Below, piece by piece: positions 14,335 through 24,340 of a DNA stretch of 64,000 bases. Position 1 is the first letter of the stretch. Each line of letters starts with the position of its first letter. The DNA is taken from positions 27,842-91,841 of the forward strand of contig SIJG01000126.1 of assembly GCA_023374025.1 (NCBI GenBank), read 5' to 3'. The DNA is from Heterodera schachtii. Lineage: Eukaryota; Nematoda; Chromadorea; Rhabditida; Heteroderidae. The position numbers were made by a program, and so were the translations under genes. The notes beneath the pieces are model-generated. The model did not search any database. It saw nothing but the letters and a program-made list of their open reading frames with translations, and was not told where the DNA came from.

Positions 14335-14427
14335 CACGTTGTTCATGATATAACATACTTTTTATTTCTAATTCACCAAACTTCTAGTACAGTTCAAATC
14401 TATTATCGAGAGGTTCCTCAATCATGA
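14335..14427 (+). CDS. candidate exon behind a (CT)n polypyrimidine tract
   Basis: The (CT)n tract at 14311-14326 followed by TTATTCAG forms a very good splice acceptor. From 14335 one frame is open for 30 codons (HVVHDITYFLFLIHQ, then QTSSTVQIYYREVPQS) to TGA at 14425. A GAG|GTTCCT donor lies just before the stop. Not recognised. The next island (14590-14660) encodes a cysteine-rich peptide on the same strand. Confidence 0.35.
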   Translation, partial: HVVHDITYFLFLIHQTSSTVQIYYREVPQS

Positions 14428-17400
14428 CGAAATGACATTAATTGATTTCAAAAATAATTTAAAATTGCTAATGCTTTGCAACTTTACAATTAAAATTAAT
14501 TATTTTGAAAATAATTTTTTTTTGTATTTACTAAAAAATATTTATGCAGTTAATGAATATTTATATCTAATAATTCGTTTTTATGATGAAAATTAATTTT
14601 CTACTGTGATTGCGAAACAAAGCCAACATATATTCTGGCCTGCATTAACTGCATGCATATGTCAAAAAATGTTTTAAATTATTTTATTATCTTTTGAAAT
14701 ATTTATTATTAAACTTTTTTTATTCTTAATTTTCAAATGAATTTTCTTGATATTAAATTTTTATTACTCTATTACACTAAATTAAGTTTTTTATAAATCA
14801 AATTATTGTTATTCACATTTAAATGGTTTATTTATAAAAATTTTATTTTTATTAGATTAATGATTCATTTCATGTTCTTATTCGTTAAATTCGTTGAATA
14901 TAATAAAATATTTTAATTTTGCTTCTCGCTTTTATGCCAAAGAGGTATTGCTTGCTATAAATCGTTTGAACGACCAAAAATTTAAAGTTTTAAATGGTTT
15001 GAACATAATTTTTTTTTGTAGTAATTATTTTTTTCGTCTTATCATTTGAATAAATTTGTTTTCTCATATTCTTCATTAGTTATAATCAAAAATGGGTTAT
15101 CTAATTTATATTTATTTTATTGATACTACCAACTAAATATTTCCATGCGGATTTATATATAATACTTATTAATATTTTGATTAATAAAAAGTGTTAAACT
15201 CGAATTTTAGCGAATAATATTTTACATGTTTTAACGATATAATTTAATGTATTTTTCATTGCATCAGCAAATATAGAAAATTATTACCTTAGATAAGAAA
15301 TATTAAAATTTAATAGTTGATTACCAAATCATATTGAGCTAATAATTGTTGCTATCAAAAACTTTCTTCAAAAAAAAAATTTTTGGAGGTGAATTTTTGA
15401 GAAATTTTTTCAGGAGTGCTTTTTATTAAAAACTTAACACTCTGAAATGCATTTTAATTTTGCTATAATTACTTTATCTAAATTTAACTATCAAACCAAA
15501 AAAAAAAATAATAACTCCAATGAAGATTCGAGAACTGTTGCCTTGTAGAAAAAATGACCAAATATATTCTTAACTACGGTAAACCATAATTTTGGTTCTT
15601 TCGCCACATACATATAAAAACAATTTAGCATTGCATCAATTATTAATTTTAATTTAAGCCTTTGGCAAATTTGTAGGTCGTCTACCTAATAGAAGCTAAA
15701 TTGGAAAATGTTTTGCATTTTATAATCATTAAATATTTTGTTTATTTAATTAAAGTATTACATTAAAAATATAGTTAGTTAGTTAATTATTTTATTTAAC
15801 AACCATGTAATTTAATCGATTCTCAGTTTTTTTTAAACAATTTTGTTAAATGAGAAAGTTTATTGGTATCATTTTTCTCAAATTCAAATTAGACAGTGCT
15901 CAAGTTTTACTTTTAATTGCAATAAGAAATTGATATTTTTGAAATTTTTTTTAGCTGCAAAAAACAAAATTCAGGACAAATGTAATTTGCATCTAATTTA
16001 ATTTTAATTTTACACCTTTTTGTCAAAACTTTAATTTCTGATGTAATTTTAGTATTTTAAAAGATTTTTTAACTTGCTCGGCAAATTTTAATTTTGCACT
16101 GCCTCCAATGAATGCATTTGTTAGTATATTCTAAAAAATTTCATTTTTCATGAAAGTTAGTTTAAATTTTTATTTGGTATCATTTTTGCTACAAATTTTT
16201 GATTAAGGCTAGCCCTTGTTTCGTTAGCTTTGCCCTTTTCTTATAAAAAATTTATAATATTCACATGTGAATTTGTTAAATAATATTTGAAAAAAATATA
16301 CACATATATTGTTTACCTTTTAAATATTGTTAAAATTAACATTATTGTTCATTTGTGCATTAGGAAATGAAAAAAGATATTAATTAAGCTTTATATTGAT
16401 TGAACACTGATACTTTATTGATTTAAATAAATGCTGTATTTTTAATACTATTGAAGGATTTCTATGTTTTTTGTTTTTGAAATATTTAAAAATTTGATTA
16501 AAATTATTTTCTTATTTAAATAATATTTTGCGCTTGTTGAAACGTGTACAATTTTGAAAATTTTCACTTATTTAATGCATATTATTTATGTTTATTTTAT
16601 TGGCCAACAATCTGATTAATTGATCTAAAAATTAGGTTTAAAAATTAAAAATTTGTGCTTTACCAAAACACCATTTTTTGTTCGTTAAATTAACATTTAT
16701 GACACCACATATAGTGAGAAGAATAAACATTTTTCTGATAAATGGTTAATTTTAATAATTTATAAAATATATGGGTGTTATTGAATTCTACAAATTAAAT
16801 CTGAAAACATTATATTTTTTAAGAGCTTTGTTCCATATAAATTTTTTATTATTGTAGATTTTAGATTCAAGTCAGAAATTCTGTATTTGTTAGTGTTGAA
16901 TGGGACTCAAATCGTCCGATGCTGCCCATAGCATTTAATTGTTCTACAAACTCTACAATTATTTAATAATGTATTTTATGTTTTTCTCACTTTTTGTACT
17001 GTTGTACTGTGCACATTTTGTTTTTAAATTATCTTTCATTTTACTTTATTTAACGAAGTCGTCGTTTAAAAGCGTTTGCATATATCCATTTGGATTCTTG
17101 CGTAAATTGATTTTGATTTTTTTAGTTTTTAAAATCTTTTTAATTTATTGTAACCATGATTTATAATATTTTATCGTGTTTATTCAATCTTTTAAATTTA
17201 CTTTTGAAAATATTCATAGCAAATTTACGATTTTGCCAAAAGACTGATAAACTTATTTATTATTAGCTAAAATTTTATTGTTTTAATAATTTTCGATTTA
17301 CATTTATTAATATATTAATTATCACGCCCAGTGAAAAACCTCCAAAGATGGTAAGAGTAAATGGGTGGCAATATTGACTATAAATTATTTTATGAAGCCA

Positions 17401-18569
17401 CCAAAAATAGAAATTCGGAGTATTCGCCTGTCCCATTGGTTTTTAAAAATTTAACTTTTTTATTTTGTATAAAAAAATCAAAATTTTTATATTTAATCGC
17501 AATTATCTGATTTTTATAATAATATTTTTTACGCGTATAGTCAATTATTCCTTTCTATAAATTATATGAATCTTAAGACAAAATACCAATAAATTAAGCG
17601 CAAACCTTCTTCAAATAAATAATTACCAAATGTTAACTGGGCAGAAAAATTTTTTTAATTTGTTTAATTATCATTTGATTGTACAAAATTTTACTAGATA
17701 ATTAAATTACAATTTTAATTTATCCGTTTTAACAAATCCATCCAACAATTTTTCAATTTTACCATCAATTTATGAAGCAAATTATTTTCCTATCACCATT
17801 AAATTAATTCTAGTTATTAATTTGACAGAGTGCTTTCCGATTAATTTTTTTTTTGAAAATCAACAGTCTTAGAGAAATTCTGCATAAAAACTATAATTAT
17901 AAGGCCAAATAAGCGTTATATTATATGTTATTAATAATTATCATGCAAATATTAGTTAGTAATAAAAATTAAATAAATAAATTTCCTTAGACACATTGAA
18001 AAATAAAAAAATGCAGAATAGCACCAGCGAATTTTCAAGGCAATTCATTTAAATTATGTGTGTTTAAGGGACATCATAAAATATGAATACATTAATTTTG
18101 GCAATTAATGCCGATGTGAATTGAGCAATAATAAACTTATTGACAAAAAATAAAAAATTTTCATAATCATAGCTAAGCATTTAAATTCCTTATTAAAAAT
18201 GCAAATCTAAGAAGATAATCAATAAAATAAAAATCCTCTATAATTTTGATTAGCTGGATTTAAAAAAATTTGAGCAATTTTTCCATGTACAATATTCTGA
18301 TACTAATTAAATAAATTTGGTAAAAAGCAGGTAGATAATAAGATAAGAAATAAATTTTAAAGCATTTTTATTCATAAACCATTTGAAGAATTTAAAAAGT
18401 TAATTCCAAAGCAAGAGTTCTAAATTATAAATATGGCAAATACTTAACCCAATTCGATTTGCCAAAAAATATTTAAAGAGTTATTGAAAAATTATTCACT
18501 ATTAAGATTTATTATATAAATTCGCCAAAGCGAGGTAAAAACAAAAATTTAACGGCTTCTAATATTTAG

Positions 18570-18672
18570 GACATTGCCAGCATCAACGGACAATAAAGGC
18601 AGCGATCCGATGAAAATGGATGACATCCAGAAACAGCAGGAATTGAATAAAAGAAATTTAAAAAATAATTAA
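18570..18672 (+). CDS. candidate terminal exon
   Basis: After TATTTAG (AG at 18568-18569), one nucleotide plus 33 codons run to TAA at 18670. The peptide is hydrophilic (TLPASTDNKGSDPMKMDD, then IQKQQELNKRN) and the codons are much less AT-rich than the flanks. No GT donor is visible, so this would be a last exon. Not recognised. Confidence 0.4.
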
Positions 18673-19060
18673 ATATGAGCCATAAAAAATGTTCATTATG
18701 AAAAAAAATAAATCTTTTACAGACAAAACAAACTGTTTTTCGCTACCTGATCTTTTATTGTAAAATTTTCAATATTTAAACGTTAATTTGTTAAGCTTAT
18801 TATTATAAATAAATTAAAAATTATTCCTGACAAGAATAAAAAAGAAAAATATAATAATAATAATAAGGCAAAATTTTATTTTTCATAATTAATTAAATGA
18901 AGAATTAAAAAAAGAATAAAGTCAATATTAATTTAATCAAAAAGACCTAAAAACTTATTAGTAAATAGGATAACATGAATATATATAAATTTATATTATT
19001 TAATAATTTTAAAAAATGTGCAATTTTAATAGCAACACAAAAATTGTGTTAATTTGCTAG

Positions 19061-19154
19061 ATTTTTTGTACGGCAGCGACAAGGAATGACTTTTCTCTTC
19101 AGAATTTATTTATTTTTATTAATATTATATTGTAAAACAGAAATTACAAGAAAG
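19061..19154 (+). CDS. candidate exon with both splice sites, hydrophobic core
   Basis: Acceptor TTTGCTAG and donor AAAG|GTAAGC enclose 94 nt. Only one frame is open throughout (one nucleotide plus 31 codons, ending in phase 0), although half of the segment is AT-rich. It contains an ATG at 19085 followed by a hydrophobic run (MTFLFRIYLFLLILYC) that could be a signal peptide if this is a first coding exon. Both sites and the open frame are seen; a secreted or membrane protein is inference. Confidence 0.4.
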
Positions 19155-19510
19155 GTAAGCGGCCGGCATCAATGATGAATGAATTTCCAAATAAATTTTA
19201 ATTTAAATAAATAAGAATTAAACAATATCGTAAGTTCAGTTAAACTTATACTCTTGATCCACAAAAATTTTATAATCAGTTGCCAAATTTCTTGGCACAA
19301 TGGCTCAAAAGGGAGTCTCCTTATCATTTTTAATAAATAGATTAATTCTATAAAATTTCATTTCCGTTATATGATGATATATTTCAAATAAAAAATAAAA
19401 GTTAATAATAGTCTCTATAACCTCCATTGTATTCCAAATATATCGGTACATTTTATTTTACTCAAAAAATTTAAAACTTTTTTAAATGATTATTTTTTTA
19501 CTTTGTGCAG

Positions 19511-19594
19511 TGTTCGATCCGCGACCTCTGACTCTTTTTTTTTTGCAAAGTCCGCGGCTGCGATGCGGCTTTATGTGTCCGTAGCATTTCACAA
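19511..19594 (+). CDS. candidate internal exon with both splice sites
   Basis: Acceptor ACTTTGTGCAG and donor CACAA|GTAAAT enclose 84 nt with one frame open (VRSATSDSFFFAKSAAAM, then RLYVSVAFHK). The exon is phase-symmetric, which is common for internal exons. It does not match the end phase of the exon at 19061-19154 directly, so another exon between them or a different gene is needed. Confidence 0.35.
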
Positions 19595-20080
19595 GTAAAT
19601 ATTTTTAATTTTCTTCCATCGATGTATAATGCTGCTTTTTAAATATTTGTAATTTTATAAAATATTATTTTAGGTTATTCTAAAATAAAAATTAATTTTC
19701 CAAAGATCTGTCTCTTAAAATATTGTTCAACTAAATTTTTTTTGTAGTATCACAAATTTTATACTAAGTAAGTCATTTTCGAATAATCTCCCTTGGACTC
19801 TTTCTAGCAATTCTTTATTGTAAACTGATAAATTTCAAAATATTACTAATTTAAAATAAATTTTCTATTATTACAGCAATTTTTGCGAACAATCTTTTAT
19901 TAAATATTTTCAATTCGAGTTGTGATTTTGCGTTTTAATAAATTATTTATTTATATTTATTATTTTTTTACTCTTTTATAAATACTCTATCGATGACATA
20001 CTATAAAAATTAATAATATTTTTTATTCAATATATATGATTTAAGTTTTTCATTGTTTTTATCCATTCAATTTATTCATT

Positions 20081-20169
20081 ATGCTGTATCACGCTGATTA
20101 TGGATCAGTTTTACCGCGTAATCAGGGTGGTCATTTAAATATGCCTACCAAGAGCTTGCTCATTTGCTG
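20081..20169 (+). CDS. candidate first exon
   Basis: An ATG starts a 30-codon frame (MLYHADYGSVLPRNQGGHLN, then MPTKSLLICW) in a GC-richer island, and the frame meets a donor (TGCTG|GTAAAA) just before its stop. The Helitron inserted about 700 bp downstream would lie in the following intron or flank. Not recognised. Confidence 0.35.
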
Positions 20170-20887
20170 GTAAAAATTTTCAAAAAATTTTATTGAAAAA
20201 ATATTTATTGAAATGCTGTTTATTAAATCATCTCTTTGTTATATTATAGTATTTTTCCTGAATAAATATCATAATAGTTTCTTATTTCGTGATTTCAAAT
20301 TCTCTCTTTTTTCTTATTTTTATTAATCAATATTCTAAGTTTAAATTTAGAGCGTCTTTTTTTATTGTTTATTTTCTCTTATTCAAGTAAAGGAACAATT
20401 TTAATTAAATTAATGTATTTTAAAAATAAAAGATTGCAATTAATAATGTCATTGTAAAAAAGAAAGTTTTGTTATTCTATTAAAATTAAATTTTATACAT
20501 TTTATACAACATTTCAGTTTGTCAAAAAGGTGGAAAAAAATACAAAAATGATTATTTAATTAAATCTTTGTTAATTTGTTGCAATCAATTGTTTATTTAA
20601 GCGCCGTATTTTTTCAGAAAAATTATTCTTCACCTATTTAAAATTAAATTCATGATTTTATAATCTTTTGGCAAATCAGTATTATTTTGATTTGTATTTT
20701 AATAAAATTAAAAATTTATAAAGGTTTATAGTTATTGTAAATCTTTAAGAATATTGAAATAACATTTTTTAAATTTTTCTTTTTTCCTCTTTTTTCTGAA
20801 ATTTGATTAATTTTTTATTGTTTGAAGAGCCACCCAAATGTGACAAAGTTTATGATTGTTTTACAAAATGTATTATTTATATCTACT

Positions 20888-20923
20888 AGCGGTTGAATGC
20901 GCCTTCGGCGCATCGCAACCGCT
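20888..20923 (-). repeat. Helitron 3'-terminal hairpin
   Basis: AGCGGTTG and TGCGCC pair with GGCGCA and CAACCGCT around a TTC loop (GAA on the element strand), with a small internal loop. It overlaps the terminal CTAG. Such a hairpin next to the CTRR end is the usual Helitron termination signal. Confidence 0.85.
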
Positions 20924-21072
20924 AGGAAGTACGGTTGTGTTGTAAAATTATGAATCATAACACCGAAAATGGCTCGGCCGCTTCGCGGCCTCGCACCCGT
21001 CTCTTGGCAATTTCTTATGGCACAACATTTTTAACATTCTACTGATCTTTTTGTTTCTTGTCATTTCTTATA

Positions 21073-21305
21073 CATCCTCGGCATTCCAATCACTGGGACT
21101 TACTATCACATGAAACAACCCCCCGGCTCACAATCGTTGGAACACTTAATTCATTAGCATTACAATCACTGGACCCAATTCTCAGGCATACAATCATTGG
21201 AATTCTATCTCACACTTCTGCATCCCAATCGCCGGGACTCAATTCTCGGGCATTCCAATCGCCGGAACTCAATTCTCCGGCATTCCAATCACTGGGATTC
21301 AACCT
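21073..21305. repeat. degenerate 30-bp tandem repeat in the Helitron
   Basis: About eight diverged units built on GGCATTCCAATC followed by RCYGGRACTCAATTCTC. The last three are the most alike. The reading frame that starts at 21058 only passes through the repeat. Confidence 0.75.
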
Positions 21306-21366
21306 CAGCAAATTTCTTCAGCCTTTTTCTTTTTCTTGCCTTGGGATGTTGAACCGTTGGGGAGGG

Positions 21367-22290
21367 CTCGGCCGCTTCGCGGCCTCGTACGGGGGCCTTC
21401 GGCCCCCTCAACAATTTTCTGCGCCATAGGTACTCACTCACTCGGCCGCTTCGCGGCCTCGTTCGGGGGCCTTCGGCCCCCTCAACAATTTTCTGCGCCA
21501 AAAACACTCACTCGGCCGCTTCGCGGCCTCGTACGGGGGCCTTCGGCCCCCTCAACAATTTTCGGCGCCAAAGGTACTCACTCGGCCGCTTCGCGGCCTC
21601 GTACGGGGGCCTTCGGCCCCCTCAACAATTTTCTGCGCCAAAAACACTCACTCGGCCGCTTCGCGGCCTCGTTCGGGGGCCTTCGGCCCCCTCAACAATT
21701 TTCTGCGCCAAAAACACTCACTCGGCCGCTTCGCGGCCTCGTTCGGGGGCCTTCGGCCCCCTCAACAATTTTCGGCGCCAAAGGTACTCACTCGGCCGCT
21801 TCGCTGGCCTCGTACGGGGGCCTTCGGCCCCCTCAACAATTTTCTGCGCCATAGGTACTCACTCGGCCGCTTCGCGGCCTCGTTCGTGGGCCTTCGGCCC
21901 CCTCAACAATTTTCTGCGCCATAGGTACTCACTCGGCCGCTTCGCGGCCTCGTTCGTGCAATTTTCTGCGCCAAAGGTACTCACTCGGCCGCTTCGCGGC
22001 CTCGTTCGGGGGCCTTCGGCCCCCTCAACAATTTTCGGCGCCAAAGGTACTCACTCGGCCGCTTCGCGGCCTCGTACGGGGGCCTTCGGCCCCCTCAACA
22101 ATTTTCTGCGCCATAGGTACTCACTCGGCCGCTTCGCGGCCTCGTTCGTGGGCCTTCGGCCCCCTCAACAATTTTCTGCGCCATAGGTACTCACTCGGCC
22201 GCTTCGCGGCCTCGTTCGTGCAATTTTCTGCGCCAATACTCACTCGGCCGCTTCGCGGCCTCGTTCGGGGGCCTTCGGCCCCACTCACCA
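21367..22290. repeat. GC-rich minisatellite of ~70-bp units, 14 copies
   Basis: Units start (CTCGG) at 21367, 21441, 21511, 21581, 21651, 21721, 21791, 21862, 21932, 21984, 22054, 22124, 22194 and 22243. Most are exactly 70 bp; two are shortened to 52 and 49 bp by loss of the second hairpin. Each full unit has two perfect hairpins: GGCCGC-TTC-GCGGCC and GGGGGCC-TTC-GGCCCCC. The reading frames seen here on both strands (61-172 codons) exist because GC-rich repeats lack stops. They encode R/P/G/A-rich repeats and are not called as genes. Confidence 0.9.
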
Positions 22291-22629
22291 ATTTCCGACT
22301 GCGGCTCGACAGCTTCGCGGTCTCGCACTTTTCTTTTGGCATTCCTTCGCATTTCTTATGGCATAAAGTTGTTAGCATTTTCCTTGTTTCTTGCAATTTT
22401 CTTACGGACAACATTTCTTAACATTCATTTTATACAAATTTTTAAACAAATTCTCTTTCATTCATTTAAGTGCATATTATAAACAAAATTCATTATCTTT
22501 TACATAAACAAAACAATAGCTTTTTACACAAACTGACAAAACAAAATGCAAGACCAAATATTTCATTTTCAAATCATTAATCAACACATGTATTATCTCT
22601 AAAGCATGAGAGGCATAATAGAGTGGTGG

Positions 22630-22758
22630 ATCGCAAAACCATAATACATTTTAAAAACGTTGACAAATTTCAATCGCAAAACCACAATACATTTTAAAAA
22701 CGTTGACAAATTTCAATCGCAAAACCATAATACATTTTAAAAACGTTGACAAATTTCA
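22630..22758. repeat. 43-bp tandem triplicate in the Helitron
   Basis: Three head-to-tail copies of a 43-bp unit containing CGCAAAACCATAATACATTT and AAAACGTTGACAAATTTC. One copy differs by a single base (ACCACAATAC). An imperfect palindrome (GTGTCTCAT GG ATGAGACGCAC) follows. Confidence 0.9.
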
Positions 22759-22899
22759 ATTATGTGTCTCATGGATGAGACGCACAATAGTGTCATCTCA
22801 TAGAATAACAAACAATTCTTTTTAACAACTTCAGCACATTTGTTACATCTCGAAAATTTTCCTTATTCTTTTATTACCTTTTTTAAATAATTAAAGATG

Positions 22900-23360
22900 G
22901 GGTGAAAATAAGGAAGGGATGCGAGACAAATTTCCCAATGTCTCTCCCTTTCCTTTCTTTTACTCTTTTTTCTTTTCCATTGCATTTACTCTCTCTTTTC
23001 CCCCACTCCCTCCCTCTCCCACACACACGCACGCATCCAACAGACTGCTGCTGCACAGCCGCACGCGTCTGTCCACACTGTCTGCCCATCCCATCCGCCG
23101 CGTCCCCGCATAGACAGACAGGCAGACAGTGCGCTATCTCCCTCCTTCCCTCGTACTAACCACCACAACACGGGAAGAAAATCTTTTCTCTCCCAACTAT
23201 TTCTTTTGCTTTTTTCTTTGTCAATACTATTTCTTTTGCATTTTCTTTTTTCTTAACAATTTCTTTTCATCTCTTTTTCTTTCGCATCTCTCCCCACAAC
23301 AAATTTAAATAAAGCGCCACACAACACAACGCCATGGAACATACATACATACATACACAC
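22900..23360. other. pyrimidine-rich leader region of the Helitron
   Basis: A C/T-rich plus strand with CA-, GTCTG/CAGAC- and (CATA)n-type simple sequence close to the Helitron 5' end. Frames of 60-85 codons on both strands here follow from the skewed composition; I see no domain in them. Confidence 0.5.
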
Positions 23361-23390
23361 AGACGGTCTTCTTTATTATATAGGATAGGA

Positions 23391-24308
23391 TTTTTTCAAA
23401 TTTAAATCAGAGAGTTAATAATGTTCTGGTAAATTAGCTGAAGAATTCCCTATTTCAATGCACTTATTAGATTTAACTTACCCTTACAATTAATTGCTTT
23501 AGATTTTCTGAATTTATCATTAAAAGTTTTTTTTTTAATTTTATATTCAATGTTCATATTTCTTAATTTTTATGTTTATACATGAACGGTTTATTTTTAA
23601 ATGATTAGATTTTTCAAATCTTTTAGTATAATTGTATCTACATTAACTGTGTTGTCGTTTGACGAAATTTAAAACCAAAACTTTTTTTTTTCTTAGCTGG
23701 CCAAATTTTATAATTTCAATTATTTGCTCTGCCATTTATTATGATATGAACAAACCAAAAACACGAAACAAAAAATGGAAGTAAAATTTAGCATAAAGTA
23801 GAAATATATCAATCCGATAAAAAGGCTTTAAAAAGCATCTTGAAATTGAAGTTCTAAATTGCATAATTGAATTTAAAATTAATAAATTCTTATAAAATTT
23901 TATGAGTTATGTTCATACGAATATATTTCTATTATTTTTTTAATTTTATGAATAATTATTAAAAATATCTTTTAATTAAAAGAAAATTTGATTGGAATTG
24001 TTTAAAAATCATTTTAATTTAAATAAGATTGTTTCAAGAATCATATTGTCGAGAAAAAAAACAAGCCAAATAAATTAACTCTTTTATAAAAATATTAGTA
24101 TAAATTGCAACTCGTTAAAATTTTTATTATCTTTTCATAATATTTAAAGTATTCATATTAATTTAAAAAATTATTCAAAATATAAATGATAGAAATGAGT
24201 AACAGCATAATGAACTTGAGTTAACAACACCGGGCGTCCATCAGTCCGTTTTCGACAACACCAGCCGCAGCACAACAATTTTATTATATAAACAATATGT
24301 CATAAACA

Positions 24309-24340
<32 letters not shown>

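Larger units (their letters stand above)
2690..20880. other. long AT-rich stretch with scattered exon-like islands
   Basis: No long reading frame and no complete transposon seen. It holds simple repeats: (TA)n near 7670-7690, a GA-rich tract near 10668-10740, a 39-bp tandem repeat at 13828-13983 and (CT)n at 14311-14326. Short GC-richer islands near 3.6, 5.1, 5.3-5.6, 6.2, 8.5-8.9, 11.1, 11.7, 12.35, 14.3, 14.6, 15.5, 16.9, 18.6, 19.1, 19.5 and 20.1 kb may be exons; the better ones are listed separately. The 135-codon minus-strand frame at 10434-10841 crosses the GA tract and is not called as a gene. Confidence 0.6.
20886..23390 (-). mobile_element. complete non-autonomous Helitron
   Basis: On the minus strand the element begins TCCTATCCTATATAATAAAG and ends in a hairpin followed by CTAG. 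The base before it is A and the base after it is T, as expected for Helitrons, which insert between A and T without duplicating the target. The 2,505-bp body has no Rep/helicase reading frame, so it would depend on an autonomous partner. It carries a degenerate 30-bp repeat (21073-21305), a ~70-bp minisatellite (21367-22290) and a 43-bp triplicate (22630-22758). A segment starting GGCTCGGCCGCTTCGCGGCC near 20971 recurs, diverged, near 22297, flanking the minisatellite. Terminal motifs are seen; assignment rests on the known Helitron pattern. Confidence 0.85.

Noticed and set aside
21336..21854. 172-codon frame in the minisatellite, and similar frames on both strands
   Set aside because: A 70-bp period cannot keep one codon pattern; the frames exist because the repeat is GC-rich and lacks stops. 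Repetitive R/P/G/A-rich products with no domain.
21367..22290. CRISPR-like array (regular repeats)
   Set aside because: No unique spacers between repeats, eukaryotic context and no cas genes; it is a tandem minisatellite.
22883..23171. Overlapping 61-85-codon frames in the Helitron leader
   Set aside because: Four overlapping frames on both strands in pyrimidine-rich sequence; composition effect, no domain.
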